Of a stretch of DNA of 64,000 nucleotides, positions 9,701-22,369 are shown one piece after another (within the stretch, counting starts at the first letter, position 1; the number at the start of each line of letters is the position of its first letter). The notes under the pieces are model-generated. The model was not told where the DNA came from. It did no database searches and saw only the letters and a list, made by a program, of their open reading frames with translations. The translations under genes were made by a program, and so were the position numbers. The stretch comes from Ignelater luminosus (lineage: Eukaryota; Arthropoda; Insecta; Coleoptera; Elateridae), in contig VTPC01090621.1 of assembly GCA_011009095.1 (NCBI GenBank), forward strand, positions 42,847 through 106,846, given 5' to 3'.

Positions 9701-12463
9701 TTCAAAAATTCTTGTCCCAAAAGGTGACAACCCTATGTAAAACAACTCTAAATGATTTCTTTCTCATATAAATAAACAAAACGATAATGATTGGTGCCTG
9801 TCTTAAAACAGTGTTACCAAAAACTATCTAAAAACTACAGATTAAATTTGGGCAACTCTTGAAATGACCATTGAACTAAGCACAAGGTTTCCTTAGAATC
9901 CTAGGTGGTATGTGCTGTATGTACAAGGAAATAAAAAGTCTGAACTGATGATTTGGTAAATAAGATTCAGAAGATACGTATATAAAAATGTACTATACTT
10001 AGAATGGTTGTAACATTACCAACTAACTCATTCTAAACAAAATATAACCAGTAACTGCTCACCTATGAGAAATATTCGAATAGTATCGATCACTATAGTA
10101 AAGCGAAATTGGAAATGATAACTATCTGGGGAATAAAATAAATGCTCTATTAAGATCAAATATGTAGATCCAGCAGGTAAAAACTTTCAATTCGATTACA
10201 TATGAGAGTGAGAGAGAAAGGAAGAAAAATCTATAGTAAGCAGGAACAAAAGAATCGATAAAATGGTTATAGTGAAATGTGAACTATCGCTAATAACTAA
10301 GGAAATGAAATAAAAAATTACAAAAAAAGGGAAGTAATCATTTCTAGAAAGCCATAGAGAAAAATATGAATATGAAAGAAAGTGAAAGAATGACACAAAA
10401 AGATTGAAAATTCAGAACATTAGCAGGCACTAGAATGAGAGAAGAATCTCAAAGTAAAAAGCTAAAATCATTGGTATATCATGGTTAAAATGAAACAAAC
10501 CTAAAGACTAGATGAGAAGTTTACAAAATATATCTAAAGATCTTTGTTAAGTTAGATGATCCCATACTAATGATGCATAAGATAATTATATAAAATCAAT
10601 AAAATGTAGACCGTTTATGGCAGTCATTAACAATATTTAGAGCAATTTGGAAGAAAGAAGATTTGAAAACTGGTTGTGAGACTATATATATGTGCACTAA
10701 ATGTCATACACAAAAATTGATATTAAAGGATTTAAGATCAGACCTAAATAAATATTGAAAAAGAAAGGAAACATAAAAGGGACTACAAGTGTTAACAACC
10801 AATCTAGCTCTAGAGCAGTACCTACAACTTGCAAAACAGAAACAGTTTCAATAAATTAAAAATTGAAAACACATTTGTGTTTAAGAATATTCATGCAATT
10901 TTTTATAGAAGCAAATTTCTTATCATCAAAGGTAGTACAGCTTGAAGCAAGTAAATGCAAATACAATTTGAACATAAATTAGTAAATCATATTTAAGTAC
11001 TTAAAATGCTATTTGCTTGATGCTGAAGTTTACAGCATATTCACAACTAAAAGTAATTTCAATATCTTTAATAATGTACAACTTTGTTAGTTAAATATTT
11101 ATCAGGAATTAGAGCCCAAATTTAAACATAAAATAGGTTTTTTCAAACTAAACTTCCAGTTTGAATTAATTTTTCTTGCTATGTGCTTTATACTAGAAGC
11201 AGTGACAGATTTATCATGAAATTTGTAAAACCCATATCTCCTTAAGAAAAACAAAAGAACAAAATATGTTACTGTCACTTGTTCTATAGATAAATGAGAT
11301 ATTAAACACATCTTCATCTTCATAACATTATCATCAAAAACTAAAAGATAAAACTGATTTATGATACTAAGTACATACTACACCTAAAAAAGGAAAAAAA
11401 CAAAAGGTTATCATAAAGCTAGTTTAATTTCGAAAAGATTGACAGATTTAAGAGTATTATTAAAGGAATAAGTTGATATTGCTTGTTCAAGTTTTGCTTG
11501 CATTTACTTTACAGTGACATCAGCATAATGCAACCCCTGATTAGAATTTTTTTATTTAGAAATTAAAAGTTTTATGATATATTAGAAAAGTAATAAAACT
11601 CTGTTTCGTACATAAATATTTTTATTTAAATGTGACAAAACACAACCAAAACAATTTGAGCAATGATACCTAATAGTATTAGTAAAAATACATTTATTAA
11701 CTAAATGACAAATATTTATTTACAATATTTAATCTAATCATATTATTACAACGTTAAACTAATATTTTAATTGATATTTAATTAAATAAGAAATGAAGAT
11801 ATCAAGTAATCAAATACTATTAATTAAACAAAGCTTATTATACAATAATTTAACATATTATATAATAAGTAGTGCTTGACATACTTCATTTTAGATACAA
11901 TGAGGAACAGGTTTATCAAAAAAACACCTAACAATAAGTACAACTTGCCATCTTTGTCAAAAATGGAATTAACTTTACAATTTCACAATTTGCTAATTAA
12001 ATTAGAAGTCCAAGGCACTTACACTGAGCGTAGGTATAAAAAGTACCATAAAATACTTATTAATTATAAAAGAACATTATTTTGTACTCAATAAATAGAT
12101 AAGTTTAAAAAATAATATTAATAAAACTAAAAAGAGACTATTTGCAACATTGTACTTAAACAAATTTATGAAATAAATATTGCTCACTGGTGTAATATAC
12201 AAAACGACAATTTATTTTATTTTATTTATTTAAAGCAGCTGGCAGTGTTGATATTGCAAAAATGCGTTGTGTATATACTTTGTTTTTCAATTATGGAAAT
12301 TCGTTGTAAGAAACAAAATAGAAATCTCAGTTCTTGACAATATATCAACCATCAACTCTTTTCTATGAATTTGCTCTTGACTTCCCATGTCCTTCCAATC
12401 GTTATAAATTACAACATTAAAAACCAATTCACAAAGAATTTATCTTAAAATTAATCATTATAA
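9701..12463. other. AT-rich stretch without recognised gene
   Basis: Nothing with a recognisable product is seen. About 10190-10480 is strongly purine-rich on the plus strand (many GAAAG/AAGAA runs). The right end probably includes the 3' UTR of the SAM gene: minus-strand AATAAA at 12469-12464, about 115 nt beyond its stop. Confidence 0.3.
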
Positions 12464-12469
12464 TTTATT
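12464..12469 (-). terminator. Probable polyadenylation signal of SAM-domain gene
   Basis: A minus-strand AATAAA lies about 115 nt downstream of the TGA at 12584-12586. It is the first canonical hexamer I find after the stop, but in AT-rich DNA chance hits are common. Confidence 0.35.
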
Positions 12470-12583
12470 ATATTATCTAAAAATTATCTGAATTTTAACA
12501 AAAGAAAATATCGAAAAATATACAACAAACAAAATGTTTAAAAGAAGGTACAATAAGATATATATTAAAAAAAAAGAACAGCC

Positions 12584-12820
12584 TCATGATGCACCACCAG
12601 AATCTGAAGTATTTCCTGTTGTATTACCAGGGTCGGGAGATCCAGATGAATTTCTATGACAGTGTGTACAGTGCAAACAAATACTGCAGGATCCTAGTTT
12701 TTTGGCTAATATTGAACGAAGCTTTAAAGCTGGACCCAATTTCATATTCATTGTTGACGTTAGATGTTCTTCTGTTAATAAAGGCAAGCCTGAACCATCA
12801 ATTTGTTGCTCTCGGAAGTT
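12584..12820 (-). CDS. SAM-domain protein, last coding exon (SAMD11/SAMD7-like)
   Basis: The exon starts after a textbook acceptor (CTTTATTTACAG, intron end 12821) in phase 0 and ends at TGA (12584-12586), giving 78 residues. It opens with the second half of a sterile alpha motif: NFREQQIDGSGLPLLTEEHL, then MNMKLGPALKLRSILAKKLG. The F-x-E-x-x-IDG, LLTEEHL and KLGPALK signature is that of Polycomb-type SAM domains, and the wording is closest to vertebrate SAMD11/SAMD7 as I recall them. A Cys-rich segment (CSICLHCTHCH) and a Ser/Gly/Thr tail follow. Such SAM domains mediate head-to-tail protein association in chromatin repressor complexes; that role here is inferred. The exon carrying the first half of the SAM domain was not found and must lie upstream at higher coordinates, possibly outside the window. 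Confidence 0.85.
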   Translation of the reverse strand, partial: NFREQQIDGSGLPLLTEEHLTSTMNMKLGPALKLRSILAKKLGSCSICLHCTHCHRNSSGSPDPGNTTGNTSDSGGAS

Positions 12821-14262
12821 CTGTAAATAAAGGTTACTTTTAGTATCAAGCAACTTCAACAGTTTTTTATTAAAATTAAAAACTTTTATTAAAACCTAAA
12901 AGGCATCAGAAATATAAATTGCATTATCTAATCACAGTTTATTATAGCTTTTAGGAAAGAATTAGACAGCCTTAAAATCTGAATGATTTATTTTAGAAAG
13001 TTGCATTAATTATATCTTTAAAGTTATTAGGAATACTATTAATAATAAATTAGAAATTTATCATCTTTTATTACAATGAGTGTGTTTTGTACTTGAAAGA
13101 CATAACACAATTATGCCACAGTTAATAGTATTAGTATTAATTGCACAGAGTGGCTTCAAAGCTGCTGTAATGAGTGTCAGACTTCCTTAAAATATTTACT
13201 TAAGTAAAAACAATATTTAAGTAAAGTACTTCAGTACTGTGAAAATTAACAAGTAGGTACTTATTCTTAAGTTTCAAGTTCCTTCTTAATTTACTAGTAT
13301 GTAATACTAATAAGAGAGTCAAGTGATTATCATAAAAGTTTTACTTCATAGGTATCTAAGTAACTACTTTAAGCTTTTAGTAACTAATAAAATATTTGTA
13401 CTTAGTATTTAAGTACTTTTTATAGTTACTTGCATAGCTTCGTTTCTGGCTTTAAAAATGGTGAAAAAAGCTCCGTTTCTAAGATACAGAATGTTCAAGA
13501 AAGTTCGTCCACTTAAATTTACTATGAAAATTTATAGAAAAGTACAACAACAAGTACTTTATTACAGAAAATTTTAGCAAACTAGTGCAAGTTGTTTCCA
13601 AAATATTAAAATAGAAAAAGTACCTAACACCGAATATTTCAGAAAATTCAATTTTATTCAACTTATCAATCCAATTTTAGTCAAAATGTCAGTTTCACAA
13701 AAAGAAACTCATGGTAGATTTTCTTGAAGATCTAAAAAAGACAGAATTACTCAATTCTTTTCAAGAGTTTTACGTGCGCTAGTGCCTTCCTAAATCGCTT
13801 TAGATGTTTGCTCTTAGAAATCACATTAACCACAAAGGTCTAAAGCAGGTTTTATGTATGCAGTGGATATTACTACCCAATATGGAAAAACAAAACAACT
13901 GCTTTTAATTCAACTTCAAATTCATATGGATATTTCTACAATATTGGGAAATAAACTACTGAAGAATGAATAGCGATATTGTAATTAATTATATAGATCT
14001 GCAGATTTCCAAAACGTGCGAATGTAGCTATTAAAAGAACGTTTGATCAAGTAGGTGTCTTTCACACGATTACAGCAATGTAGACGTTATCTATCAAGAC
14101 ATATCAATTGTTTCAAAGTTGTTTGAAAACACGTTGATTGTAACCGATCCACTTTATTATCATTTTTAATACTTTGTAAGATTTATGGTTGAATATCTTG
14201 GACAGTTTTAATGAAAAGGCGACAAACAAGTTAATTTTGGAGTTGATTTGTAGCAAAGAGGA
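12821..14262. other. Upstream intron region of SAM gene
   Basis: By orientation this is intron of the SAM-domain gene. It contains the MITE-like stretch noted separately and otherwise only short open frames. Confidence 0.3.
13145..13440. repeat. Possible hAT-type MITE remnant
   Basis: The stretch begins with CAGAGTGG, like the hAT terminal consensus, and contains many short direct and inverted copies of the TTAAGTA / AAGTACTT motif (for example near 13185, 13205, 13220, 13255, 13398 and 13410). This arrangement is common in insect hAT-derived MITEs. I could not define the right end or an 8-bp duplication. Confidence 0.35.
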
Positions 14263-14981
14263 GAGCGACAGGTTGATATTGTAGATTTGTTAGGATGTTC
14301 GCAAGGTGTTGTTTCCTGTGTACTTGCTCGCTTCCGAGAAACCGGAAATACCTCTAGAAGACCTAACAGTGGATCCTCTCGCATTGCGACACCTCGGCAA
14401 GATCGATTTTTAATAATTAATGCCATAATGCGCCCAGTTTCTACGCTAGACACCTACAGCAGGAACTTCAAAATGCGATAGTTCCAATGGTATCTGACCA
14501 AACCGTACGAAATCGGTTACACGAGGTAGGACTGGCATCATACAGTCCCATGAGCTGTCCGGCAAAAACTGCAGCGCATCGAACGCAGAGGGTGCACTGG
14601 AAAAGATTAAGGCTGCGGGAGGATACGATATATGGTATAAAGATGAGTCACGATTTTGTCTCAAAAACGACAGTCGTCATTAGAGGGTATATAGTAATGC
14701 AGGACAATTATCATCCGGGCACTTCTTATGCTGGTGACAGTATTATGTTTCGGCAGGAGTATCTTTTGGGTGGCGCGTCAACCTCCATATTGTTCAGGGA
14801 AATCTCACAGCCGAACGATATGTTCAGAACATCATCACGTATTTAAGCTGGTCAATACTGTTAACTGAGAAACCCTGATTTTTCTTCACGATAACGCTAG
14901 GCCTGCATTTTCCTATCATTTTTGCATTGAAGACGTTAGTTGGGAACCGAGCATGGATTTTAGCCTTCTGTTTTCATTGTG
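14263..14981 (+). pseudogene. Tc1-like transposase relic
   Basis: The N-terminal HTH reads VDIVDLLGCSQGVVSCVLAR then RFRETGNTSRRPNSGSSRIA, followed by TPRQDRFLIINAIMR. After frameshifts, VSDQTVRNRLHEVGLASYSP is the second HTH. The first catalytic region is unreadable; later the frames give GNLTAERYVQNIIT and FLHDNARP, so the second catalytic Asp is kept. The third region is vestigial (MDFS where the family has MDWPA). Multiple stops and shifts show it is inactive. I did not find its terminal repeats. Confidence 0.75.
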
Positions 14982-16385
14982 ATTTCTTCACCTTCTTAGA
15001 TAGTTCAAATTAACGTGCTATAAGAGCTTTTAAGTTCATACACCACCAATAAATGTCTAAAAGGAGATTCATCCTACGTTTTGTTAAGTTTTTAGATCTT
15101 CCAAAGACATCATGTTGCACAATCTACAAAACTTATACCAAGTCTACACGAGTATCAAAATCACTTGGTTGTTCTGGCTTATACTGAACTGTTTGGTCCG
15201 GTCATTTTTCAAATTTGACTGCTCGGGTTCTTCGAACCAACAAAGTTTTCTAACGAGCACTTACTGCATCTTTAAGTCTCCAAGGTCAAAATAAATAAAC
15301 AATTGTATTAATCCAAAAATGAGAACCTTAATCAACTTCCTTCCTTCTCCACAGTTTTCTCGCTTTTAATACAAATATTAATGGAACATCGCTCTTGCTT
15401 TAGTGGAGAAAGCGTTGGTAGGGATTCAAGGGAATTTGAAAAATCGGCCACTGACAAGAGTAACATTTCTTTCTGTCGGGTGTTTTCAGATATTTTTATC
15501 TAAACTTCTCGCCATATTTTCTGATGCATCCTCTTTCCATTTATACTACGTACAACACAATTTCAGTGAAAACTTCCTTATCATTTCTTAAAACAAACGC
15601 ACAAGACTTGAAAGGTATAATTTGATTACTTGACTACATGATACGTTGCATTTTTCAATTGCTTTAGGTTCACCTGGTACACCTTGTATGTTTTTAATAT
15701 TTGGAAGCCGATTAAGATTCTAAGCTCGGTGGTCAGTTTTGTAACTATTCTGTCTTCCTAATTTTCCTTTGATAAAATTTATTTACTGATTTAATAATCC
15801 AAGACTACTTGCAAACGTTCCTTTCAGAGTACGCTATGCAACTTTCGGTCAATTGTACAAACTATTTTTTTTTTACTTTCGTTTTCCAAGTAACAATATA
15901 TTGAGCTGCTGACAAAGTTTCAGAATTATAAATAAAGGTTGATTTAGAAAATGAACAACGATAGACAAAAAGCAGCAAGGTGGTCCTTGAAGTAGGTACT
16001 ACCTTTTCTATCACTATTGATATTTTTATTTTGAAAAGCAGAGATGTATTATACTGATTACTTATCGGTAATAATTAATTTTACTGGCAACAACATTCTG
16101 ACCTAAAAAATATTGACAGTTTGAACTTGCATTGTGTTTTTGATATTATCCACAATAGATTTTTGTTTACGGTCAGTAAAAATTCTGTATAACAATCGAA
16201 GAAAACAACCTCCGTCACAATTCTATTGTATTCCACCAATCGTCATCGCCAAAGAAATTTACCATTATCTCAAACTTCGTATCAGTTTGACCTCCCGACT
16301 AATAATTTTATTATATTTATGCTGTATTGTTTGTAATCGCATTTTACAATGCCAGTTAGTGGCAGTTTTATGGTTTTCTTGTATG
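14982..16385. other. AT-rich, no gene recognised
   Basis: Only short frames without domains. The right edge may contain Tc1 flanking sequence. Confidence 0.25.
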
Positions 16386-16471
16386 ATGATGTGCAAACCA
16401 GAAGCAGTGGCGTGTGCAAACGGGAGTGCGTGCGAGCGAAACACGCGAGCCATTAGCGGCTCGTGCTCCAC

Positions 16472-16479
16472 TATATAAA
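16472..16479 (+). promoter_or_regulatory. Candidate TATA box
   Basis: TATATAAA follows a locally GC-rich 70-bp stretch (about 16400-16470) with repeated GCG/CGAG words, unusual for this window. A start about 25-30 bp downstream would fall near 16505. No coding sequence is recognised just after it, so it could equally belong to a relic element. Confidence 0.3.
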
Positions 16480-17280
16480 ACGTGAGCTACTTTACGTTGT
16501 TACTCCTAATATCCTTCGGATGCAGCTATCTAGATTACCATCTCTGTAATTAGGCCGTGTTTTTATGCGGTTTTGATTACTATCTCTTGGGTTAGTACAC
16601 GCTTCAAGACTTTAATTCATTTTTTTGTTTTATATTTTGCTACGTGTTTCTACATATGCGTTTTTTATTAAAAAAATTTTACGTTTGCTCTAATTATTTA
16701 ACTTAAAAAAGCAGCCTCGAGAGAATTGTATTCAAAATAGACAAATGAGATCAAGATTAACCAAGAAAGCTAAATCACGCTTTGTCGATTAAGTAAAGAA
16801 GTAGCAGAAGTAAATTAAGTGCAAACCATATGTTCTCTTGATAGTTTTGATCGTATAATTATATTCTACCAATATGTAGTGCTCCAGTTGATGTGCATCG
16901 AGGTATTAGTCGATGTTAATTACCGGCAATACCCACTTCACACTTGTGCTTCTGTACGTCATTAACGTAACGGAGCAACTCTAATAAGTTCCGTATTTTG
17001 TAAACAAGATCTTTTCACTGTTCTCCATATACTTTCCTTAATTAATATATTAATGCGGACGTAGTAAGCATAAGCAGCGTTAAATAACTTTTTAAGTATT
17101 GCTTTCACATATTAACTGAGTATAACGGTAAATTTTACAATGATGAAAAGAAATTAATTACTCAATCGTGTAACATTCAAGTCTTAAAAATTACTGATAA
17201 ACAGGAAGGAAGTTTAATTAAATTGCGAACGTCCCTCGTAACAAATTACAAAGTCGACTCTTGTTCAAAAGGACATAATT

Positions 17281-17653
17281 ACAACACAGCAGTCGTGAAC
17301 CGGACGCACGTAACTCGCGGGGCAAGAGATAATCATCGGTCGAACGTCCTACGGTGCCCACCTATTGAACTGCTATCGAACCTATAACTAACCATCATCC
17401 TACATAGAAGAAAACGCAGTCTAATTTATATTCGCAAGGTGAGTCCAGTTTTCTTTTCCTTTCGGCGCACCTCCTCTCACCACGTGTGATTGATAATCAC
17501 TCACGTGACCTGTGACATCTAACAAGCCGTGAACCCGCGCCATCTTGATACCGCAAAACAGCTCTACTTTCATTCAAAGACCAGAGCACTCTTTTCAAGG
17601 AGTGGTCAGTGGTCATTTATGTAAAAGGTGACGATGGACTTAGAACAAGAAAA
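17281..17653 (+). promoter_or_regulatory. Candidate promoter with alternative first exons
   Basis: This is more GC- and CpG-rich than its surroundings. Two good splice donors lie on the plus strand: TTCGCAAG|GTGAGT (exon end 17438) and GAAAA|GTATGT (exon end 17653). The second is preceded by an ATG at 17634, so it could encode a first coding exon of six codons plus two bases (MDLEQE-). A CGCCATCTTG near 17539 matches the YY1/Pho-type site common close to start sites. No downstream exon was identified, so the gene is unknown. Confidence 0.4.
17481..17507. promoter_or_regulatory. Paired E-boxes around a TGATTGAT core
   Basis: Two CACGTG E-boxes (17481-17486 and 17502-17507) flank GTGATTGATAATCAC, itself an inverted repeat with a 3-bp centre. 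TGATTGAT matches the Exd/Pbx-Hox type site and TGATAA a GATA site on known consensus. The second E-box sits in TCACGTGAC, a bHLH-Zip (USF/MITF-like) context. It lies between the two candidate first-exon donors. Confidence 0.4.
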
Positions 17654-17659
17654 GTATGT

Positions 17660-20600
17660 AGGAGCGCCTTAATAAATAAGGCAAGTAATAAAATAATTTA
17701 AAGCTAATAAGAAAGTTTGATTTTTCAAAAATAAATTTCTCCAGCCGACACCTTAAAGGTGGTAACTTGCAAATTGTTTCAATAAGAATTATTGGCGTTT
17801 TTATAATTTTGTGTTTTCACGGACAGTGTGATACCGTAAAGAAATGTATTTCTTTCTATAATTAATCGAGAATGTTCCACATGGAATATTAATATAAAAT
17901 TTCTGAAATTCAGCCAGAAAACATAGAAAAACACCCTAAACTATAAAAAGGGCCGTGATGAACAGAAAAACATCACTAAAGTTTCAAGTTTATTTCTTAA
18001 TAATAGAAAACCGTCAAATACTATTTTATTTGTTGTTTTACAACTTATGCATCCTCTGTTACCGCTATTTTTGCATTATTAGTAGATCCTCTTTTATTAC
18101 GATGATCATTTTCTCTAAAATCTGCAATAATACACTTACAGTGCTTTACCGACATTGCTAGTAGTACAATTTCATTTGAACAATGCTATTCCATCCTTTT
18201 CATGAGATTTCTGAACTTATTTAAATATTTATCAATGTAGATAACAAACAAGGTTGCACACCTAATTCGCAGAATTCTTGGAGATGACATATTATGCATT
18301 TGAACTGTTAGATGATTAATATTAAGTCTCGTCAGCTAAATTGGTTTAATGCCAAGATTCCGATAACTTACAGAATCAAAGTTGACCTGTCTGTACTTGA
18401 CGTCAACTAACTTTCAACCTGACGCATTGCCAATAGCAAGAGGTATGTAAAGGTTTCAGTGTCACTTCTAATCAATAGCTTGAATAAACTTGAACTGATC
18501 AACATTCCAATTGTGGGACACTTTACGATGTTATGTCCAGTAGAACAATGCGGATTGTAAGCAAAGTTGAGTTCATTCTGACTATACCTACATGGCATCC
18601 TGAGTGAATCTTGTTGTAGGTGATACTTGTAGCAACATAGAAGATATTAAGAGGGTTCTTGATCTGCATTTTTCGCAAAGTTCTTCACATTAAAGCTGAT
18701 AGACCTTAAACAAGATGAACATGAGAGTAATCGAGTTGAACCAGCTCAAGCAATATCAGATGGAACTGTAGGTCAGAAACAGTGAAAAAGAATTATATCT
18801 TGGAGAAGTTGAACAGACAAAAACCAAAACAGCTTTGAAGCAATATATCTTTGAATTGCACATCAAAAATTCGATTTCTAACACTTTTGTATGATTTAAC
18901 TGATGTATTGCAAATAATAAAATTTATTGAGCAAAAACCATCAAAGTAAAGAAAGAACTTTAACAGAATTCACAATGGTCATTAAGGATATTATCAAGAC
19001 GCTATCGCTAGATGAACAGCATAGTGATGATGCTTTTTCATTGCTATACGAAAAGAGATTGAGATTCTTGCAAGAAAGAAACGCACTGATACCGAACCTA
19101 CTAGAAACTCTAAACGGAGAAGAACTGAACCAAAATTGTTACAAGACTGCGTTGTTTTGTCTATAATAAGATCAAGTTCAACTGATATTGATTCCAATAC
19201 CAACACCGATGCACTAACGCTTACTAAAGACTCTTTTATGGCCTACCTGATGCAGTAGTCTAGTCATCTGAAAACTTCGTTTTTTTAGGAAACTGACAAA
19301 CGCTGCGGATAATTTTCTGAAATGCAAAAAATTATCAAAATATGTCTAAGTTCTCAGTTCCATTTTCGTTACAGTTGGTGAACGTACTAGCCAAGTTTAT
19401 TCTTCGTTAAATTTCGCAGAACACTATGAAAATACGACATTTAACTTCAGTTGGTGGCAACAGGGCCATTGCATTTGTATGTTGGAAAATCATTCCAGAC
19501 GAACTGAAAGATATAGCAGTACCAAATTCGCTAAAGAAAGACAATTCGTGAAGATTATTTGTAAATTAAAGAGGTCGAGAAAAAAATCTTTTTATCACTG
19601 TAACTTATTAAGGCAAGATTCTACACGATACTGGTACTCAGTTATTATCACAGATTGTTCTCTCCATATATTCGCATGCGAAACCAATTTAAGATGTAGA
19701 CATCCTTTAATGTGGGTAAATCACAGAAGAGCGAGAACGACACCCGCCAAGAATAAACAAATTGGCAAGGTGAGTGACGTAACGTAATGTTCATAGTGAT
19801 AAATAATATGTTAAGGACTGGTTATCAAATATATTTGAGATGTGTTGAGTCGCACTTTAATCGACCACCAATTATACTCAATAAAGTGAGATATAGAAGA
19901 AACTTGTCACAACTATTTCGATATCGTTAACTTTTTTTGAGCAAGCTAGTCAGGATTTTGAAGATTTTTCATTGATGTAACGTATGTACAGAAGATACAT
20001 ATGATACAAATCGGTTTTCTTCTAAATATCGATGGTGTTAGCAGTTACGAAGGAAATTGAAGCAATTTCTTGAAACAAATTGATTTCACGTCATTTACAC
20101 ACTTAGGAGAAAAGCCGTCTAAATTCTAGTACGTCTTGGTTCTTCAACTTTTGAAATTCGTATTTATGGTAACTGATATTGACACTATAAAATTCGCTGA
20201 GTTACACGTAAATGTTATTGATCTCTTTTCGTCCCAAATGACAATTTTCCAAGGGCTCTGCAGTTTATAATGTACTTACTATTCTACACCATGATGATGA
20301 TGAAGATAATGATAATAGGAAAAAGTAAACTTTGTGCAAACGCAAAGATAGTTATTTTAAACTCACAATTATTTGCTTTTAAGACTCAGGATGATGCAAA
20401 AAAGTAAACTGAATGGATTGACTATACCTAGGCTGCGTTTTGGAATCGAATTTAATGACATCGAAAATACACATAACTTATATAGGTCAGTACCAACAAG
20501 TTTAAAGTAAATAACAGATGCTTGGGCTTTTGAAAAGTTGCAAGAACATAATCAGAATCCATAAATTGAATTTCGCACTAGCTGAAAGGGAAAATATGTA

Positions 20601-21021
20601 AGGAAGATTCCAATTTTCACGAAATTATAATTCAGAAACTGAATTAAAATAGTCTAAAATGTTTAAGAGCAATAAATCCTAACAAAACTGCCAAGTGCCT
20701 GATTTATCGTCTTGTTACACCTGTAACGCTTTTATCAGTCACTGAAACAAGTTCACCGTTAGTCTGATGATGTGGATTTGCAAAAATTCTAACGTTTCGT
20801 TTAGATATTTTTAGAAATGGAATTTTAAAAATTCTTGTATCAAAGTTTTGCAAAATACAAATCAAATATGTGGTAATATTCTATAATAATTTAAAAACCT
20901 GTTATAAATAAATAAATAGAATAATCCAATGTTAATCTAAATATGTCACAGGTGGAAGGTGATGTAAGCATCTGTTTATGTTGCAAAGTCGAATGGAGGT
21001 GACTTTTTTTGCAGTAGTTAC
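17660..21021. other. No firm gene; some splice-like sites
   Basis: AT-rich. A strong plus-strand donor GGCAAG|GTGAGT ends at 19769 with a possible acceptor TTATTATCACAG ending at about 19651. The frame between is open but not recognised. An open frame at 18927-19166 (+) also has no identifiable domain. Confidence 0.25.
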
Positions 21022-21135
21022 CTTCGAGCTAGATTTTTTGTGTGTAAAATAGAGGTCAGCTGGCAGAGCTGCAGCAGGAGCAAAAGACAATATTACAAAG
21101 AGATTAAAAAGTGGTCCCAAAGAACAACATGACAT
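21022..21135 (-). CDS. Possible signal-peptide exon of a secreted protein
   Basis: The minus-strand ATG at 21135 opens 38 codons ending exactly at a donor, TCGAAG|GTAACT (phase 0). The peptide starts MSCCSLGPLFNLFVILSFAP and continues AAALPADLYF, which looks like a secretion signal with a plausible cleavage after AAA or ALPA. A TTATCCTTAG acceptor-like site lies about 12 nt before the ATG. No following exon was identified at lower coordinates. It may be chance, as it is short. Confidence 0.28.
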
Positions 21136-22369
21136 TTGCTACTAAGGATAATAAGTATGGATAACAAATGTTGCATGACAAACAAGAAAACGCTCCCTAA
21201 AATTCCTGTTTGTGGTCACCAGCAGATCCTGTCATCGACTCCGTGACGGGCCGACCACACGCTTTTGATATATGAGCAGGGAATCATTTATTGCACTGGA
21301 GGAAAAAAGAAGAAGGCGAAAAGAGATCGTGTTATAGTAATGTAGAACGTAGGTGGAAGCTTATAAATTTTATTCAGATCCACGCGTTGTTGGCATACTT
21401 TTCAAAAGCTCGTAACTATTCATGAAGTAGAATGTGTATAAAAACAATCTCCAGATAAACTCCTCTTTGCAATTATTACCAAGTTAAAAGCAATGCTTAC
21501 AACTCCATAAGATAAAAAACATTTTCAAGGGCTAGCTAGATTCATGAAATAAAAAAAAACAATCAAAGGTCTGTAATATTATAACAAACATTCTATTGTG
21601 GAAGAAAAGAATTCAAGTGTAGACACGTTAATGTCAATCAAGTTATCTTCAAACAAGATATCACAAAAATGTATTTGTTTCAAAAAACATTTCTTCAGAT
21701 AACCATGTCTTATTTCTTTAAAACTGCATAACAATTCAAGCGCCCCATAAAGGTGTCCGCATTTAACTTTAGCTACATAATGGTATCATCAACCTGTCAC
21801 CATCTTCATCTGATAACAAATGCAACTTAATGAACTAATCAAATTATCTTTACTGACATTTTATTTGGGTCTACCTATACTATACCACATTGAGTTACCA
21901 CAATTTTGATAATTTTTCGCAATTCGTATTTATTCTCGTTCAGAATCTTTTAAAAACAAATTTGATTTATTGAAAGAACTTAATTTGCATTTAAAGATCT
22001 TTAATTTGTTTCAATTTAAAATAATGTGATGTAAAGATTTGAGGCACCTGTCTATAAAAATCCACCTTACTACAAAACAAAATCACCACATTAATCTTAT
22101 TTTCAATGTTAACCTTTGACAAGCCTTCTAGGATATCATTACGTATGCATCAAACACTAAGGAATGCGACCTTTTACTTCTAAACAAAAACCCATGGTCC
22201 AACTCGACTACGTTTCTTTTTTTTAGAAATTCACATTAGGATTCAAGAAAAGTAAATAAATCCTAGGAAGTACGAAATGAAGAATAACAATAAAATTCGT
22301 GACGTAACCGAAATAGTGCAAGTTCATTTCTATGCCCTTGCTAGGTCACGTCTTGACCCATCGCATAAA
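21136..22369. other. No gene recognised
   Basis: AT-rich with a slightly GC-richer patch at about 21190-21270 whose role is unclear. Confidence 0.25.
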
